Of a stretch of 64,000 nucleotides of DNA, positions 42,478 to 51,798 are shown piece after piece. The position numbers were made by a program, and so were the translations under genes. The notes under the pieces were generated by a model. The model made no database searches. It had not been told where the DNA came from and was given only the letters and a program-made list of their open reading frames with translations. Origin of the DNA: Blastocatellia bacterium (GTDB lineage: Bacteria > Acidobacteriota > Blastocatellia > UBA7656 > JADIYM01); assembly GCA_021463145.1 (NCBI GenBank), contig JAJTWZ010000002.1:186001-250000 (forward strand), written 5' to 3'. The stretch's first letter is position 1, and every line of letters begins with the position of its first letter.

Positions 42478-45400
42478 CGTGTAATGGGGCCACGTCTGGG
42501 TAGACGTGGAAACCGCAGGTCCGGTGCGAGGAATGGGATGCGCGGGACGCGTTTCAACGGGGCCACGTCTGGGTAGACGTGGAAACTAGCGGATGACTGG
42601 GCGATGGGCGATGCGACGACCTCGTTTCAATGGGGCCACCTCTGGGTAGACGTGGAAACCCGCAACATCCTCGTAAACAGGATCAACCGAGACCTGTTTC
42701 AATGGGGCCACGTCTGGGTAGACGTGGAAACCCGCAACATCCTCGTAAACAGGATCAACCGAGACATGTTTCAATGGGGCCACGTCTGGGTAGACGTGGA
42801 AACAACGCGCTGCCCCTGCCGCCCACGGTCTCGCCCAAGCTGTTTCAATGGGGCCACGTCTGGGTAGACGTGGAAACCGCGGATACTCGAGGCGCATCGC
42901 AACGCGGTCGACAAGTTTCAATGGGGCCACGTCTGGGTAGACGTGGAAACAAATACCGCTCCATGCCGTGCGCTTGGCACCCATTGGTTTCAATGGGGCC
43001 ACGTCTGGGTAGACGTGGAAACGGGAATTCGACTGATTGAGCTTTACGTGCAGATCGATGTTTCAATGGGGCCACGTCTGGGTAGACGTGGAAACACATG
43101 GAGACTAGAACAATGTCGAAAGTCACTTCTTCCGGTTTCAATGGGGCCACGTCTGGGTAGACGTGGAAACCCATGGAAGCGATTTCCAAAGCTGGGGCGA
43201 ATCGCGTTTCAATGGGGCCACGTCTGGGTAGACGTGGAAACGGGAGGAGGGATGACCTATCTAGTGCAGCAACTCATGTTTCAATGGGGCCACGTCTGGG
43301 TAGACGTGGAAACGTGGAACGCAGTCATACGACCGACGCTGACGGACTACGTTTCAATGGGGCCACGTCTGGGTAGACGTGGAAACCGCGCGCCGTGCTG
43401 CATCCGGGATCGACGCGATGGCGTTTCAATGGGGCCACGTCTGGGTAGACGTGGAAACATTCCAAGCCTGAATTGGCGAAAGGTTGTTTTGAAAATGTTT
43501 CAATGGGGCCACGTCTGGGTAGACGTGGAAACTTCCGCAGTGCGCCTTGGCGAATAGCACCGGCATCGGGTTTCAATGGGGCCACGTCTGGGTAGACGTG
43601 GAAACTACTCGATGACCGCGACCTTCGCCCTCGGCGTGTCGGTGTTTCAATGGGGCCACGTCTGGGTAGACGTGGAAACAAACGTGTGGGGTGCGCGGGC
43701 GTTCGCATTGGCTTCCTGTTTCAATGGGGCCACGTCTGGGTAGACGTGGAAACTCCGCAATCTGGTCGCCGCTCGCGCTGGCTCTTCCGTCGTTTCAATG
43801 GGGCCACGTCTGGGTAGACGTGGAAACCCGCGCCGCTCGTATCCGGCGCGAGATACGTAGCTTGTTTCAATGGGGCCACGTCTGGGTAGACGTGGAAACC
43901 CCGCACATCAGCTACGCAGTACGCAAGGCGTCTATTCGTTTCAATGGGGCCACGTCTGGGTAGACGTGGAAACTCTGCGGGCTGCGGTAGTTGACCGGAC
44001 GTTCGCGGCGTTTCAATGGGGCCACGTCTGGGTAGACGTGGAAACCCGACGCCGAGGCCGCGAACCGCTCGGCCTCGCCGGCGTTTCAATGGGGCCACGT
44101 CTGGGTAGACGTGGAAACGCCCGACCGATTTACCCGCCGCCATCCGCTCGCTTAGTTTCAATGGGGCCACGTCTGGGTAGACGTGGAAACCGAGCACAGC
44201 ATCCAAAAACACCCCACCTACAGTTTGTTTCAATGGGGCCACGTCTGGGTAGACGTGGAAACCCCGAAATCCCACGGCTCGCGCAGATGCCACCACAGAT
44301 GTTTCAATGGGGCCACGTCTGGGTAGACGTGGAAACCGCCCTCTCCCTCCACCCCACGGCCGAGCTCGTCCGGTTTCAATGGGGCCACGTCTGGGTAGAC
44401 GTGGAAACTGGTGTGCGTGCGCCGTAGCGCGGCAGGGCCATCCGTTTCAATGGGGCCACGTCTGGGTAGACGTGGAAACAACCATGTCATCATCATCCGT
44501 ACGCCTTGTTCTGACGTTTCAATGGGGCCACGTCTGGGTAGACGTGGAAACTGCAGTAGAGTGTACAGAGGATTGTGAGGGTTGCGAGTTTCAATGGGGC
44601 CACGTCTGGGTAGACGTGGAAACCCGGGTGTCCGTTTCATCCTCGACCTGACTTCGAAGTTTCAATGGGGCCACGTCTGGGTAGACGTGGAAACTCCGGG
44701 ACCCGTTCGCGCCACAGGCGGCAACCGCGGCCGGTTTCAATGGGGCCACGTCTGGGTAGACGTGGAAACTACGGCGTCGTCCATTGCCGCGTCAACCGTG
44801 GCTTTGTTTCAATGGGGCCACGTCTGGGTAGACGTGGAAACCGTCCCGAGGTGAGCTTCGACGGCATGCCCTACGAGCTGTTTCAATGGGGCCACGTCTG
44901 GGTAGACGTGGAAACGTTGAAGTGGGTGGGGCTGGAACCGTCGCAGTACTTGTTTCAATGGGGCCACGTCTGGGTAGACGTGGAAACAGGGGCTTCATGG
45001 TTCCGGGTGCCAGCTATTCAAGGGCTGTTTCAATGGGGCCACGTCTGGGTAGACGTGGAAACTGTGGAAGGGGAGGAACCGAAGTCATGACGACGCTTCG
45101 TTTCAATGGGGCCACGTCTGGGTAGACGTGGAAACATTGCGCGTCGTGACCGTATCGCCGAGATCGAGCGGTTTCAATGGGGCCACGTCTGGGTAGACGT
45201 GGAAACCCGGCATGTCGGCAGGCCTCGGCGGGCTCTTTTTCGGTTTCAATGGGGCCACGTCTGGGTAGACGTGGAAACATCGCGCTCCAACGCCGTATCG
45301 CCTGGGATTTTGTAGGTTTCAATGGGGCCACGTCTGGGTAGACGTGGAAACTGGAGCAGGGCGTGTGTGACTACTGCATGGGCCACGGGTTTCAATGGGG

Positions 45401-46303
45401 CCACGTCTGGGTAGACGTGGAAACAGGTCACGCCCGCGCCCGGTCCGTTCGCCATCTTCATGTTTCAATGGGGCCACGTCTGGGTAGACGTGGAAACATG
45501 CGAGAAGCGCAACGTCTCACGCTGAAAACCTTTGTTTCAATGGGGCCACGTCTGGGTAGACGTGGAAACCCGTAAAAACTTGTTGGAAACTACGGTTGTA
45601 AACGCTGTAGGTGTTTCAATGGGGCCACGTCTGGGTAGACGTGGAAACGCAAAGGTCAACGTGAAATGATGAGATGGATACTGCGTTTCAATGGGGCCAC
45701 GTCTGGGTAGACGTGGAAACGGAAGACCCGGAGTATCAGGAAGCCCTCCAGAAAGTGTTTCAATGGGGCCACGTCTGGGTAGACGTGGAAACCGGAAGCG
45801 GCCGAACGGCAGCGAATCGCGGCAGAAGGTTTCAATGGGGCCACGTCTGGGTAGACGTGGAAACCCGACAACCGCAACCTCCCGGACGGCCGCTGGTGGC
45901 GGTTTCAATGGGGCCACGTCTGGGTAGACGTGGAAACCGCTCAAACAGTACCGCCGCAGGTGGTCGCCAGTCTCGTTTCAATGGGGCCACGTCTGGGTAG
46001 ACGTGGAAACGAGGGGCCGGTGGTGCCTACTACCCCGGATCTGCCCGTTTCAATGGGGCCACGTCTGGGTAGACGTGGAAACGAAAGGACACGGCGTTCC
46101 GCCTCCGCCGGACGTTCTCGTTTCAATGGGGCCACGTCTGGGTAGACGTGGAAACTCGGAACGGCCGACATTCGCGAGGACGGTCGGATCCGGTTTCAAT
46201 GGGGCCACGTCTGGGTAGACGTGGAAACCACCATGACCATCTACAACGAGGATGACCAGATCCTGTTGTTTCAATGGGGCCACGTCTGGGTAGACGTGGA
46301 AAC
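42478..46303 (-). CRISPR. CRISPR array, 53 repeats and 52 spacers
   Basis: The 36-base repeat on the plus strand starts GTTTCAATGGGGCC and ends AGACGTGGAAAC, with an internal hairpin CCACGTCT-GGGT-AGACGTGG. I counted 53 repeats; spacers are 35-39 bases with one of 43 (45570-45612). The leftmost repeat (42478-42513) has lost its first bases and the next two (42551, 42624) carry one substitution each, so the left is the old end and the leader is on the right beside cas2. Read from the leader the repeat ends ATTGAAAC, the usual 8-base crRNA 5' handle of Cas6 systems. Two spacers near the old end (42660-42695 and 42732-42767) differ by a single base. Confidence 0.98.
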
Positions 46304-46531
46304 GGCGCGGGTATAACGTCTTGCAAGTCAAGGGTTTAGGGGCCGCCTTGCGAGAGGTTGCATTTTTAGCAGCAGCGTCGGTCGATCCGTTCGGTACTTT
46401 CACCTCCGGCGCGACAGTAAGTCGTGGTATATCTATGGTTTCCAACTCGCGAGCGGGTGCCGGCTTTCTGGCACCACCTCGCCGCTCGCGCTCATTGGCT
46501 TCCATCCGGTCCCTCGTAGTCTCACTCTCAC
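46304..46531 (-). promoter_or_regulatory. CRISPR leader region
   Basis: The 228 bases between the first repeat and the cas2 stop contain the AT-richer leader next to the array, with a TTATAC box reading toward the array (around 46311-46317). No good -35 is at a standard distance, so the promoter is not firmly placed. Also noted: a frame starting ATG 46535 overlaps the cas2 stop and is open through the whole leader (see findings). Confidence 0.6.
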
Positions 46532-46831
46532 TCATACAATCACGGCTAGACGGTCTTGTTGCTCCAGTCCTACAGGCCGCCTACCCAGATACGATACTGC
46601 CCGGCCTCCCCGGCCGTCCACTATTCCCAGATTCGCGATCAGGACGCTGTCCTCTCTCGAGTGAATCATGATCCCAAGCTTTTCCTTCATCACAATCAGT
46701 TCACCAGGCGATAGCCGGCACGCAAACACCGAATACTGAAGCGCGTCGCCAAACCCGCGCATAGCCCGGTGAACCCGACGCAACCGCTTCGGATCCGAGA
46801 TGTCGTACGTCACGAGATAGAAGGTCCTCAA
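46532..46831 (-). CDS. cas2: CRISPR adaptation endoribonuclease-fold protein Cas2
   Basis: 99 residues from TTG 46831, preceded by AAGGAGGG. The first strand RTFYLVTYDISDPKRLRRVHRAMRGFG with the conserved Asp, the ALQYSVFACRLSPGE strand, and the C-terminal edge identify Cas2. It forms the bridge of the Cas1-Cas2 spacer integrase. It is the last cas gene before the array, 19 bases after cas1. Confidence 0.96.
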   Translation of the reverse strand: MRTFYLVTYDISDPKRLRRVHRAMRGFGDALQYSVFACRLSPGELIVMKEKLGIMIHSREDSVLIANLGIVDGRGGRAVSYLGRRPVGLEQQDRLAVIV

Positions 46832-46850
46832 TCCTCGCTCCCTCCTTTTC

Positions 46851-48572
46851 CTACCTCGTGGAGAATGGCGGATACCGCTCTATCTCGCCAAGTAGCACGC
46901 GTCCGAGCAGACGGGCCTGGATCTCGAGAACTCGACGGTAGCTCACCGTATACCCGAAGATCGGGTGTATCACGGTCTGGTCCAACCGCCGCTCGTATGC
47001 TCCTATGAGCCGCTTGCGCCCGGATTCCGTCAGCGCTACCGACCCGGCCCGTTCAATGAAGTCAACTGGCCGGATCTCTCCCGTGTTGACGAGACCAATC
47101 ACCACCGAGTCCGCCACTATCGGACGGAACTCTTCCATCATGTCGAGCGCCAACGCCGGCCGCCCGTACTTCGGACGATGGTAAAACCCCAGGTATGGGT
47201 CGAATCCGACCCCTATCAATGTGACAAGCACGTCCTTGACCAGCATTGAATACGCGAACGACAACATCGCGTTGACCGGATCCCGCGGTGGCCTTCTGTT
47301 GCGTCCCTCGAAGTCGAACAGCCCGGTCTCGCCCCGGAGCATCGACGGGAACGCCTGGAAGTAGGCCCTTCCCGCCGCGCCCTCCGTTCCCAGTAACGAC
47401 TCGGCGGTCGTCGCACGCTCCGCCGACCGACGCAATGCCCGGAGCCTTCCAACCAGTATCTGGTCCACGTCGCGGCCATTGCGCCTTACCAGCGTCCTCT
47501 GGTTGCGCAGCTTTCCAGAGACGAAGCATCGCGCCAGACGAATGCTCTCCTCTTCATCCGTTGCCGCGCGGTACTGCGCCATTCGTAGCTCCACGTTCTT
47601 ATGCGGTGGGGGTGACGTCACCGCCGCGAGCCAGCCGCCGTAGCTCAGGTGAACCACCGACACGTCCCGCGACGCCAGTTCCCGAAGCGCCTGAGCGCTT
47701 ATCTGCACGTTTCCATACAAGCTCACCTGCGCGACGTCCAGAAGGCGAACCGTGTCGACGACCTTTCCCTTCTCACGGATTTCGAGGTTCTCGCCCGCCA
47801 GCCCCAGGCTGTGCCCCTGCCCCTGGACGTAGACCGCCAACCGGTCGTCGCGTGACGGGACCAGCCGCCGGGGCTCGGCCCTCCGCGCGGGAACCGGGAC
47901 TCCCTTGTCCCGGCCGGCGGAACCCTCGCCCGGTTCGCGGCCCGCGAGCAGGTTCGTCTCGTCTGGGAGGCACAGCCCCACGAGCGCGCATCTCGGGCAC
48001 TTCGGCGAGTCCGCCAGCGGTGGCGGGATCACACCCCCCTCGGCCATTGCCTTCACCCGCCCGAGCAACTCGAGCGTCCGCGCGACGAGCGCCTCGTCGA
48101 ACTCGACCTCAACCCGCTGCTTCGATTCCACGAAATAGAGCACGCCCGACCGGCACCGGTACCCGTTGTCCGCCAGCAGCAGCCCCTGAATGCAGACCTG
48201 CACGCGCTCCGGCTCCCACGCCCGTTCCGGAAGGTCTGGCGCCGTGCCCTTCTTGTAGTCGACGGGCGTCACGTCGGCGCCGTCCGACTCGAGCACGTCC
48301 ACGCGCGCGATCGCCCCGAGCCGCTCCGAGCCGACGAGCACGGAACGCGCGTGGATGCGGTCTCCGTCCGCGATCTCGTCAGGTGACGGCACGCCGCCTG
48401 CCTCCACGTCCACCCGCCGGTGCACGTACCGGCCCTCGAGCGTGTCGGCCGTGTGCCGCCACTCCTTCTGCACCCATTGCATGTAGCAGAGCCGCGGGCA
48501 GTAGGCGTATTCGTTCAGCATGCGAGCCGGGACGAGCTCGGCCCCCGACTCCGCCGCCAGTTGCGTCGTCAT
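46851..48572 (-). CDS. cas4-cas1: Cas4-Cas1 fusion protein
   Basis: 573 residues from ATG 48572. The N-terminal ~210 residues are Cas4: EYAYCPRLCYMQWVQ (C25, C29 iron-sulfur ligands), GAIARVDVLESDG and VTPVDYKKG (nuclease Asp and Lys), and the C-terminal cysteines in SPKCPRCALVGLC. A polar linker of about 45 residues follows, then Cas1: RLAVYVQGQGHSLGLAGENL, the catalytic Glu in LLGTEGAAGRAYFQAFP, PVNAMLSFAYSMLVKDV and the His/Glu site in FYHRPKYGRPALALDMMEEFRP. Cas4-Cas1 fusions are typical of type I-G (I-U) loci and rare in I-B; Cas4 picks PAM-bearing prespacers, Cas1 integrates them. It overlaps cas3 by four bases. Confidence 0.95.
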   Translation of the reverse strand: MTTQLAAESGAELVPARMLNEYAYCPRLCYMQWVQKEWRHTADTLEGRYVHRRVDVEAGGVPSPDEIADGDRIHARSVLVGSERLGAIARVDVLESDGADVTPVDYKKGTAPDLPERAWEPERVQVCIQGLLLADNGYRCRSGVLYFVESKQRVEVEFDEALVARTLELLGRVKAMAEGGVIPPPLADSPKCPRCALVGLCLPDETNLLAGREPGEGSAGRDKGVPVPARRAEPRRLVPSRDDRLAVYVQGQGHSLGLAGENLEIREKGKVVDTVRLLDVAQVSLYGNVQISAQALRELASRDVSVVHLSYGGWLAAVTSPPPHKNVELRMAQYRAATDEEESIRLARCFVSGKLRNQRTLVRRNGRDVDQILVGRLRALRRSAERATTAESLLGTEGAAGRAYFQAFPSMLRGETGLFDFEGRNRRPPRDPVNAMLSFAYSMLVKDVLVTLIGVGFDPYLGFYHRPKYGRPALALDMMEEFRPIVADSVVIGLVNTGEIRPVDFIERAGSVALTESGRKRLIGAYERRLDQTVIHPIFGYTVSYRRVLEIQARLLGRVLLGEIERYPPFSTR

Positions 48573-51085
48573 TCCTTTGCTCCTTCTGCCGGTGAGGCTT
48601 GGACCGCGCCCGCGCGCCGCCAACCCGTCGCCATGTCGTACCTGGAAACCACGTCCGCGCGCACTACGCGCACGATCTCTCCACCGCTGTCCAAATCGCC
48701 CAAGTGACCCTTGCCGATCGAAAGCCGCCAGGGTGCAAGCGCCCTCGTCGCCGCGCGCAGGCCGGCCGAATGGTCCATCCTCTGCTCGAGCGTCGCCCAA
48801 CGATCCGGACGCTGCCGCCTGAGTCGCTCGAACTCGCGCCAGGCCGCTTCTGCGGCGTCGTCGATCTCCACGAACACCTCAGCGGTGTCGCGATCCTCTA
48901 TCAGCCGGACGCACTCGAGCTCTTCCCGGACCTGCCCGCCGGTTCCCCGCACGCGGAAACACAGCCGGCGGGCGCCTGCGAGCGCTCGCTCGCTTTCCGC
49001 CGTACCGCTCGGGCGCATCCTCTCGAACCAGGCGTCGACGGCCGTAAGCAGCCCGGGTTCGTCGATAGGGGTGCCGCCGGCGAGCCTTCGGAGCACCTCG
49101 CGTGTCGCCGACAGTTCGACCGGATCGTAGACGACGTCTGCGAACGGCCGGCCGTCTGCGCCGACAGCCGTGAAGACGTAGACGTCGCCACGGGCCTTCT
49201 CCCAGTGCCGGTTGCAACGGCCGGCCGCCTGCACGATCGACGAGACCGGCGCGAGGTCGCGGAACACGACCGGAAAGCTCAGGTCCACGCCGGCCTCGAC
49301 GAGTTGCGTCGAAACGAGGACGAGCGGGCGGCGACGGTCACGCCGTGCGGCATCGGCGATCCGGCGCGCGCGCTCGGCCGGAACGAGGTTCGTCGATAGC
49401 GACACGACATCGACGCCGGGACCGACAAGCGCCGAGAGGCGCGACGAGAGATCGATGGCTGCCGCGACCGTGTTGACGACAACGAGAGCGGACTGGCCGG
49501 CGTGGTCGCCCTGCAATCTTGCGGCGAATATCGTGGCAAGCGATTCGAGGTCGCGCGGCTCCATGTCGAGGTGCGTGCGCGTACGGTCGAGCTGTCCGAA
49601 ATACTCGCGGTACCGCGGAACGAGCTCGACGGCCGGGATTCGCGCCTCGAGGAACCGGGGCTCGGTCGCTGTAACGAGAAGGATCTTCGCCCCGAGCCGC
49701 TCGACGAGCGCCGCGAGCATCTCGCGGATCGCCGGCCAGAAGCGGAACGGCAGCGCCTGCACTTCGTCGAGCACGACGACGCTGCCTGCAAGCCGGTGGA
49801 GCTTCCGAGTGGTCCGCGTTCGCCCCGAGAACAGGCTCTCGAAGAGCTGGACGGTAGTCGTCAGCACCATCGACGACCGCCACCCCTCGACGAGCAGTTG
49901 AGACTGGTTCGGGGTGTATTCATCTTCCCCGCCGGACGGATAGCGAAACTCGGCGCGATGGTGATGGCTGACCAGCACGTCTCCGGGAATCGGCGGACCG
50001 CCGAGCGCGGTCGCGGCGACGGTCTCGAGGACGCCCTCGGTCTGCTCGAGCACACTGACGAACGGAAGGGCGTAGACGATCGCGGGCTGGCGATGACCGG
50101 CACACTGCTGCCGCGCCGCGAGACGCACGGCGGCGTCGAGGCCGACGAGTGTCTTGCCGAGGCCGGTCGGAAGGGTTAGGCGAAAGACGGATGCGTCCTC
50201 AGCCGCTGCTTCGAGTGTTTCGATCGCCTCGGCAGCCGCGCGAGCGCGAAGTTGGTCGATCTCGCACTTCCCTGCGCCGAAGCGCGACGCGCGGTATCTC
50301 GAGACACACGCCGGACCGACGCCGCGGTCCGGCAGTGGCGATCTCAGCTCCTTCAGACTGTAGGAGCGGTCGGCCTCGAGAAGCACCGAGAGAACGCGCT
50401 GGACGAGGAGGCACGCGGAAAGGCCCTGAAGTCCCGTCGTCGCGAGTGCAGCTGACGGGCTGGAATTCGAAAGACCGGTGGCCTCGATCCCGAGGTCGTC
50501 GACAAGGTCCTGCAAGCGGTCCAGCAGTTCATCACCCGTCAATGGCCGGTCGATGCCGAGTCCGGTCCGCCTGCCCGCGCCAGCGAGGATCAGGTCCAAC
50601 TCCGGCCCCATTGCGGACTCGATCTGCTCCCGGAGAATGTCCACGTCCCGATCTCCGATGACGAGATCGTCACCTGGCGACCCGAGCCGCCCGTGGTGCC
50701 GGCGCACGGCCCACGGCGCGATGATGGAGGCTAGCGCCCCGGCTGGCGTGCCGGCGAGCGATCGCGCGAGGTCCGAGCGGCCGTACAGCGCCCAGGCGAC
50801 GACCGCGCCGAGCAGGGCGTGGCGCGTCCGTGGGTCCGCCTTCAGCTGGCGGGCTCGATCGGGCGGAGCGTGCAGGTAGTCCTGGAAAAACGCGGTGGCC
50901 TTCCCCAGGTCGTGCGTGAACCCGGCAAGGTGCGCGATCGCCGCAATCGCTGCGCACGGTATCGGATCGAAGAATACCGGCGAGAACGAGGCCAGCCGTC
51001 GAGCTGCCGCGCCGACCGACGCAAGATGGACAAGCAACGGTTCGCCCGGATGGGCTTCGAGGCGAAGATCGGCCCGGCGGCTCAT
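48569..51085 (-). CDS. cas3: Type I-B Cas3 nuclease-helicase (N-terminal HD)
   Basis: 838 residues from ATG 51085. The HD nuclease is N-terminal: H20, HLAGFTHDLGKATAFFQDYL with H58-D59, and WAVRRHHGRLG near residue 128. The SF2 helicase follows: LPTGLGKT (Walker A), YALPFVSVLEQTEG (motif Ia), VVLDEVQALPF (DEVQ box), LLVTATEP (motif III), VLVSTQLVEAGVDLSFP (motif V) and IVQAAGRCNRHWE (motif VI). All catalytic residues are present, so it should unwind and degrade target DNA recruited by Cascade. This is a separate gene from the type I-G cas3 remnant beyond the array. Confidence 0.95.
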   Translation of the reverse strand: MSRRADLRLEAHPGEPLLVHLASVGAAARRLASFSPVFFDPIPCAAIAAIAHLAGFTHDLGKATAFFQDYLHAPPDRARQLKADPRTRHALLGAVVAWALYGRSDLARSLAGTPAGALASIIAPWAVRRHHGRLGSPGDDLVIGDRDVDILREQIESAMGPELDLILAGAGRRTGLGIDRPLTGDELLDRLQDLVDDLGIEATGLSNSSPSAALATTGLQGLSACLLVQRVLSVLLEADRSYSLKELRSPLPDRGVGPACVSRYRASRFGAGKCEIDQLRARAAAEAIETLEAAAEDASVFRLTLPTGLGKTLVGLDAAVRLAARQQCAGHRQPAIVYALPFVSVLEQTEGVLETVAATALGGPPIPGDVLVSHHHRAEFRYPSGGEDEYTPNQSQLLVEGWRSSMVLTTTVQLFESLFSGRTRTTRKLHRLAGSVVVLDEVQALPFRFWPAIREMLAALVERLGAKILLVTATEPRFLEARIPAVELVPRYREYFGQLDRTRTHLDMEPRDLESLATIFAARLQGDHAGQSALVVVNTVAAAIDLSSRLSALVGPGVDVVSLSTNLVPAERARRIADAARRDRRRPLVLVSTQLVEAGVDLSFPVVFRDLAPVSSIVQAAGRCNRHWEKARGDVYVFTAVGADGRPFADVVYDPVELSATREVLRRLAGGTPIDEPGLLTAVDAWFERMRPSGTAESERALAGARRLCFRVRGTGGQVREELECVRLIEDRDTAEVFVEIDDAAEAAWREFERLRRQRPDRWATLEQRMDHSAGLRAATRALAPWRLSIGKGHLGDLDSGGEIVRVVRADVVSRYDMATGWRRAGAVQASPAEGAKE

Positions 51086-51795
51086 AAAGGCACGGCGACG
51101 CCCGCATCGCCGCAGTCGAGTACTTCGACGGTCGCGCCTTCGACCGGGAAAACGCGAAAGTGCTCCTCGCGCCCGGGCTCCGAGCACAGGACGTCCGCGT
51201 ACTCGCGAACCACGCGGTCCGAAGTCATGTGGCGAGGCACGCGGCGAACGAGCAACGCCCGTCCGTCCCCGGCGCGCAATCCGGCCGCCGGTGCGACCGT
51301 GGCGACGGACTCGCCGCCGTCGTCGAGCGGTCGCAGGACTGCGTCGCGCTCGTCGACGAACCGGAAGTCGGCGAGGTTCCAGGCCTGGCCGAGAGAGACG
51401 GTGTACTCGCAGCGATGCTCGCGGATGCGGCTGGCGAGGTCGTCGAAGAACTCGCGATCCGGCAGCGACACGAAGAGGCGATACCGAGGGTCGAATAGCA
51501 GCTCGCGGCCGATCCGGGTGCGGCCCTCGATGTACCCGTCCTTCCGCTTTTTCGTATCGGGCTCGTTGAACGGGACACGGACCGCGCGGCCCGCCGAAGC
51601 GATCCCGACCGCCACGCGGACCCCGGCGTCCTGGAACCGGTCGAGGTACGTCCGCTTGTCGAGCCCCGAGATGGCGCCGAGCAGTCCGAAGACAGTGGGG
51701 CGGGGCGGGAACGGCCACGTGAGCGGCGACGACGTGGTGTCGTAGCGACGGAAGTGGGCGGTCGCACCCCAGATGTCGAAAACGAGGACGCGCAC
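51082..51795 (-). CDS. cas5: Cas5 (type I-B, Cas5h)
   Basis: 237 residues from GTG 51795. The start MRVLVFDIWGATAHFRRYDTT and the following SPLTWPFPPRPTVFGLLGAISGLDK block are typical of Hmari-type Cas5, the RAMP protein that caps the crRNA 5' handle in Cascade. The stop overlaps cas3 (ATGA) and the gene starts three bases after the cas7 stop. Confidence 0.94.
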   Translation of the reverse strand: MRVLVFDIWGATAHFRRYDTTSSPLTWPFPPRPTVFGLLGAISGLDKRTYLDRFQDAGVRVAVGIASAGRAVRVPFNEPDTKKRKDGYIEGRTRIGRELLFDPRYRLFVSLPDREFFDDLASRIREHRCEYTVSLGQAWNLADFRFVDERDAVLRPLDDGGESVATVAPAAGLRAGDGRALLVRRVPRHMTSDRVVREYADVLCSEPGREEHFRVFPVEGATVEVLDCGDAGVAVPL

Positions 51796-51798
51796 GGC

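Noticed and set aside
42586-46171. Many open frames on both strands through 42.6-46.2 kb encoding repeated FQWGHVWVDVET or FHVYPDVAPLK peptides
   Set aside because: They are translations of the CRISPR repeat; repeat plus a 36-base spacer is a multiple of three, so frames stay open by chance.
46304-46330. TTGACT and TTATAC boxes as the array promoter
   Set aside because: They are only about 10 bases apart, too close for a standard -35/-10 pair, so no exact promoter is claimed.
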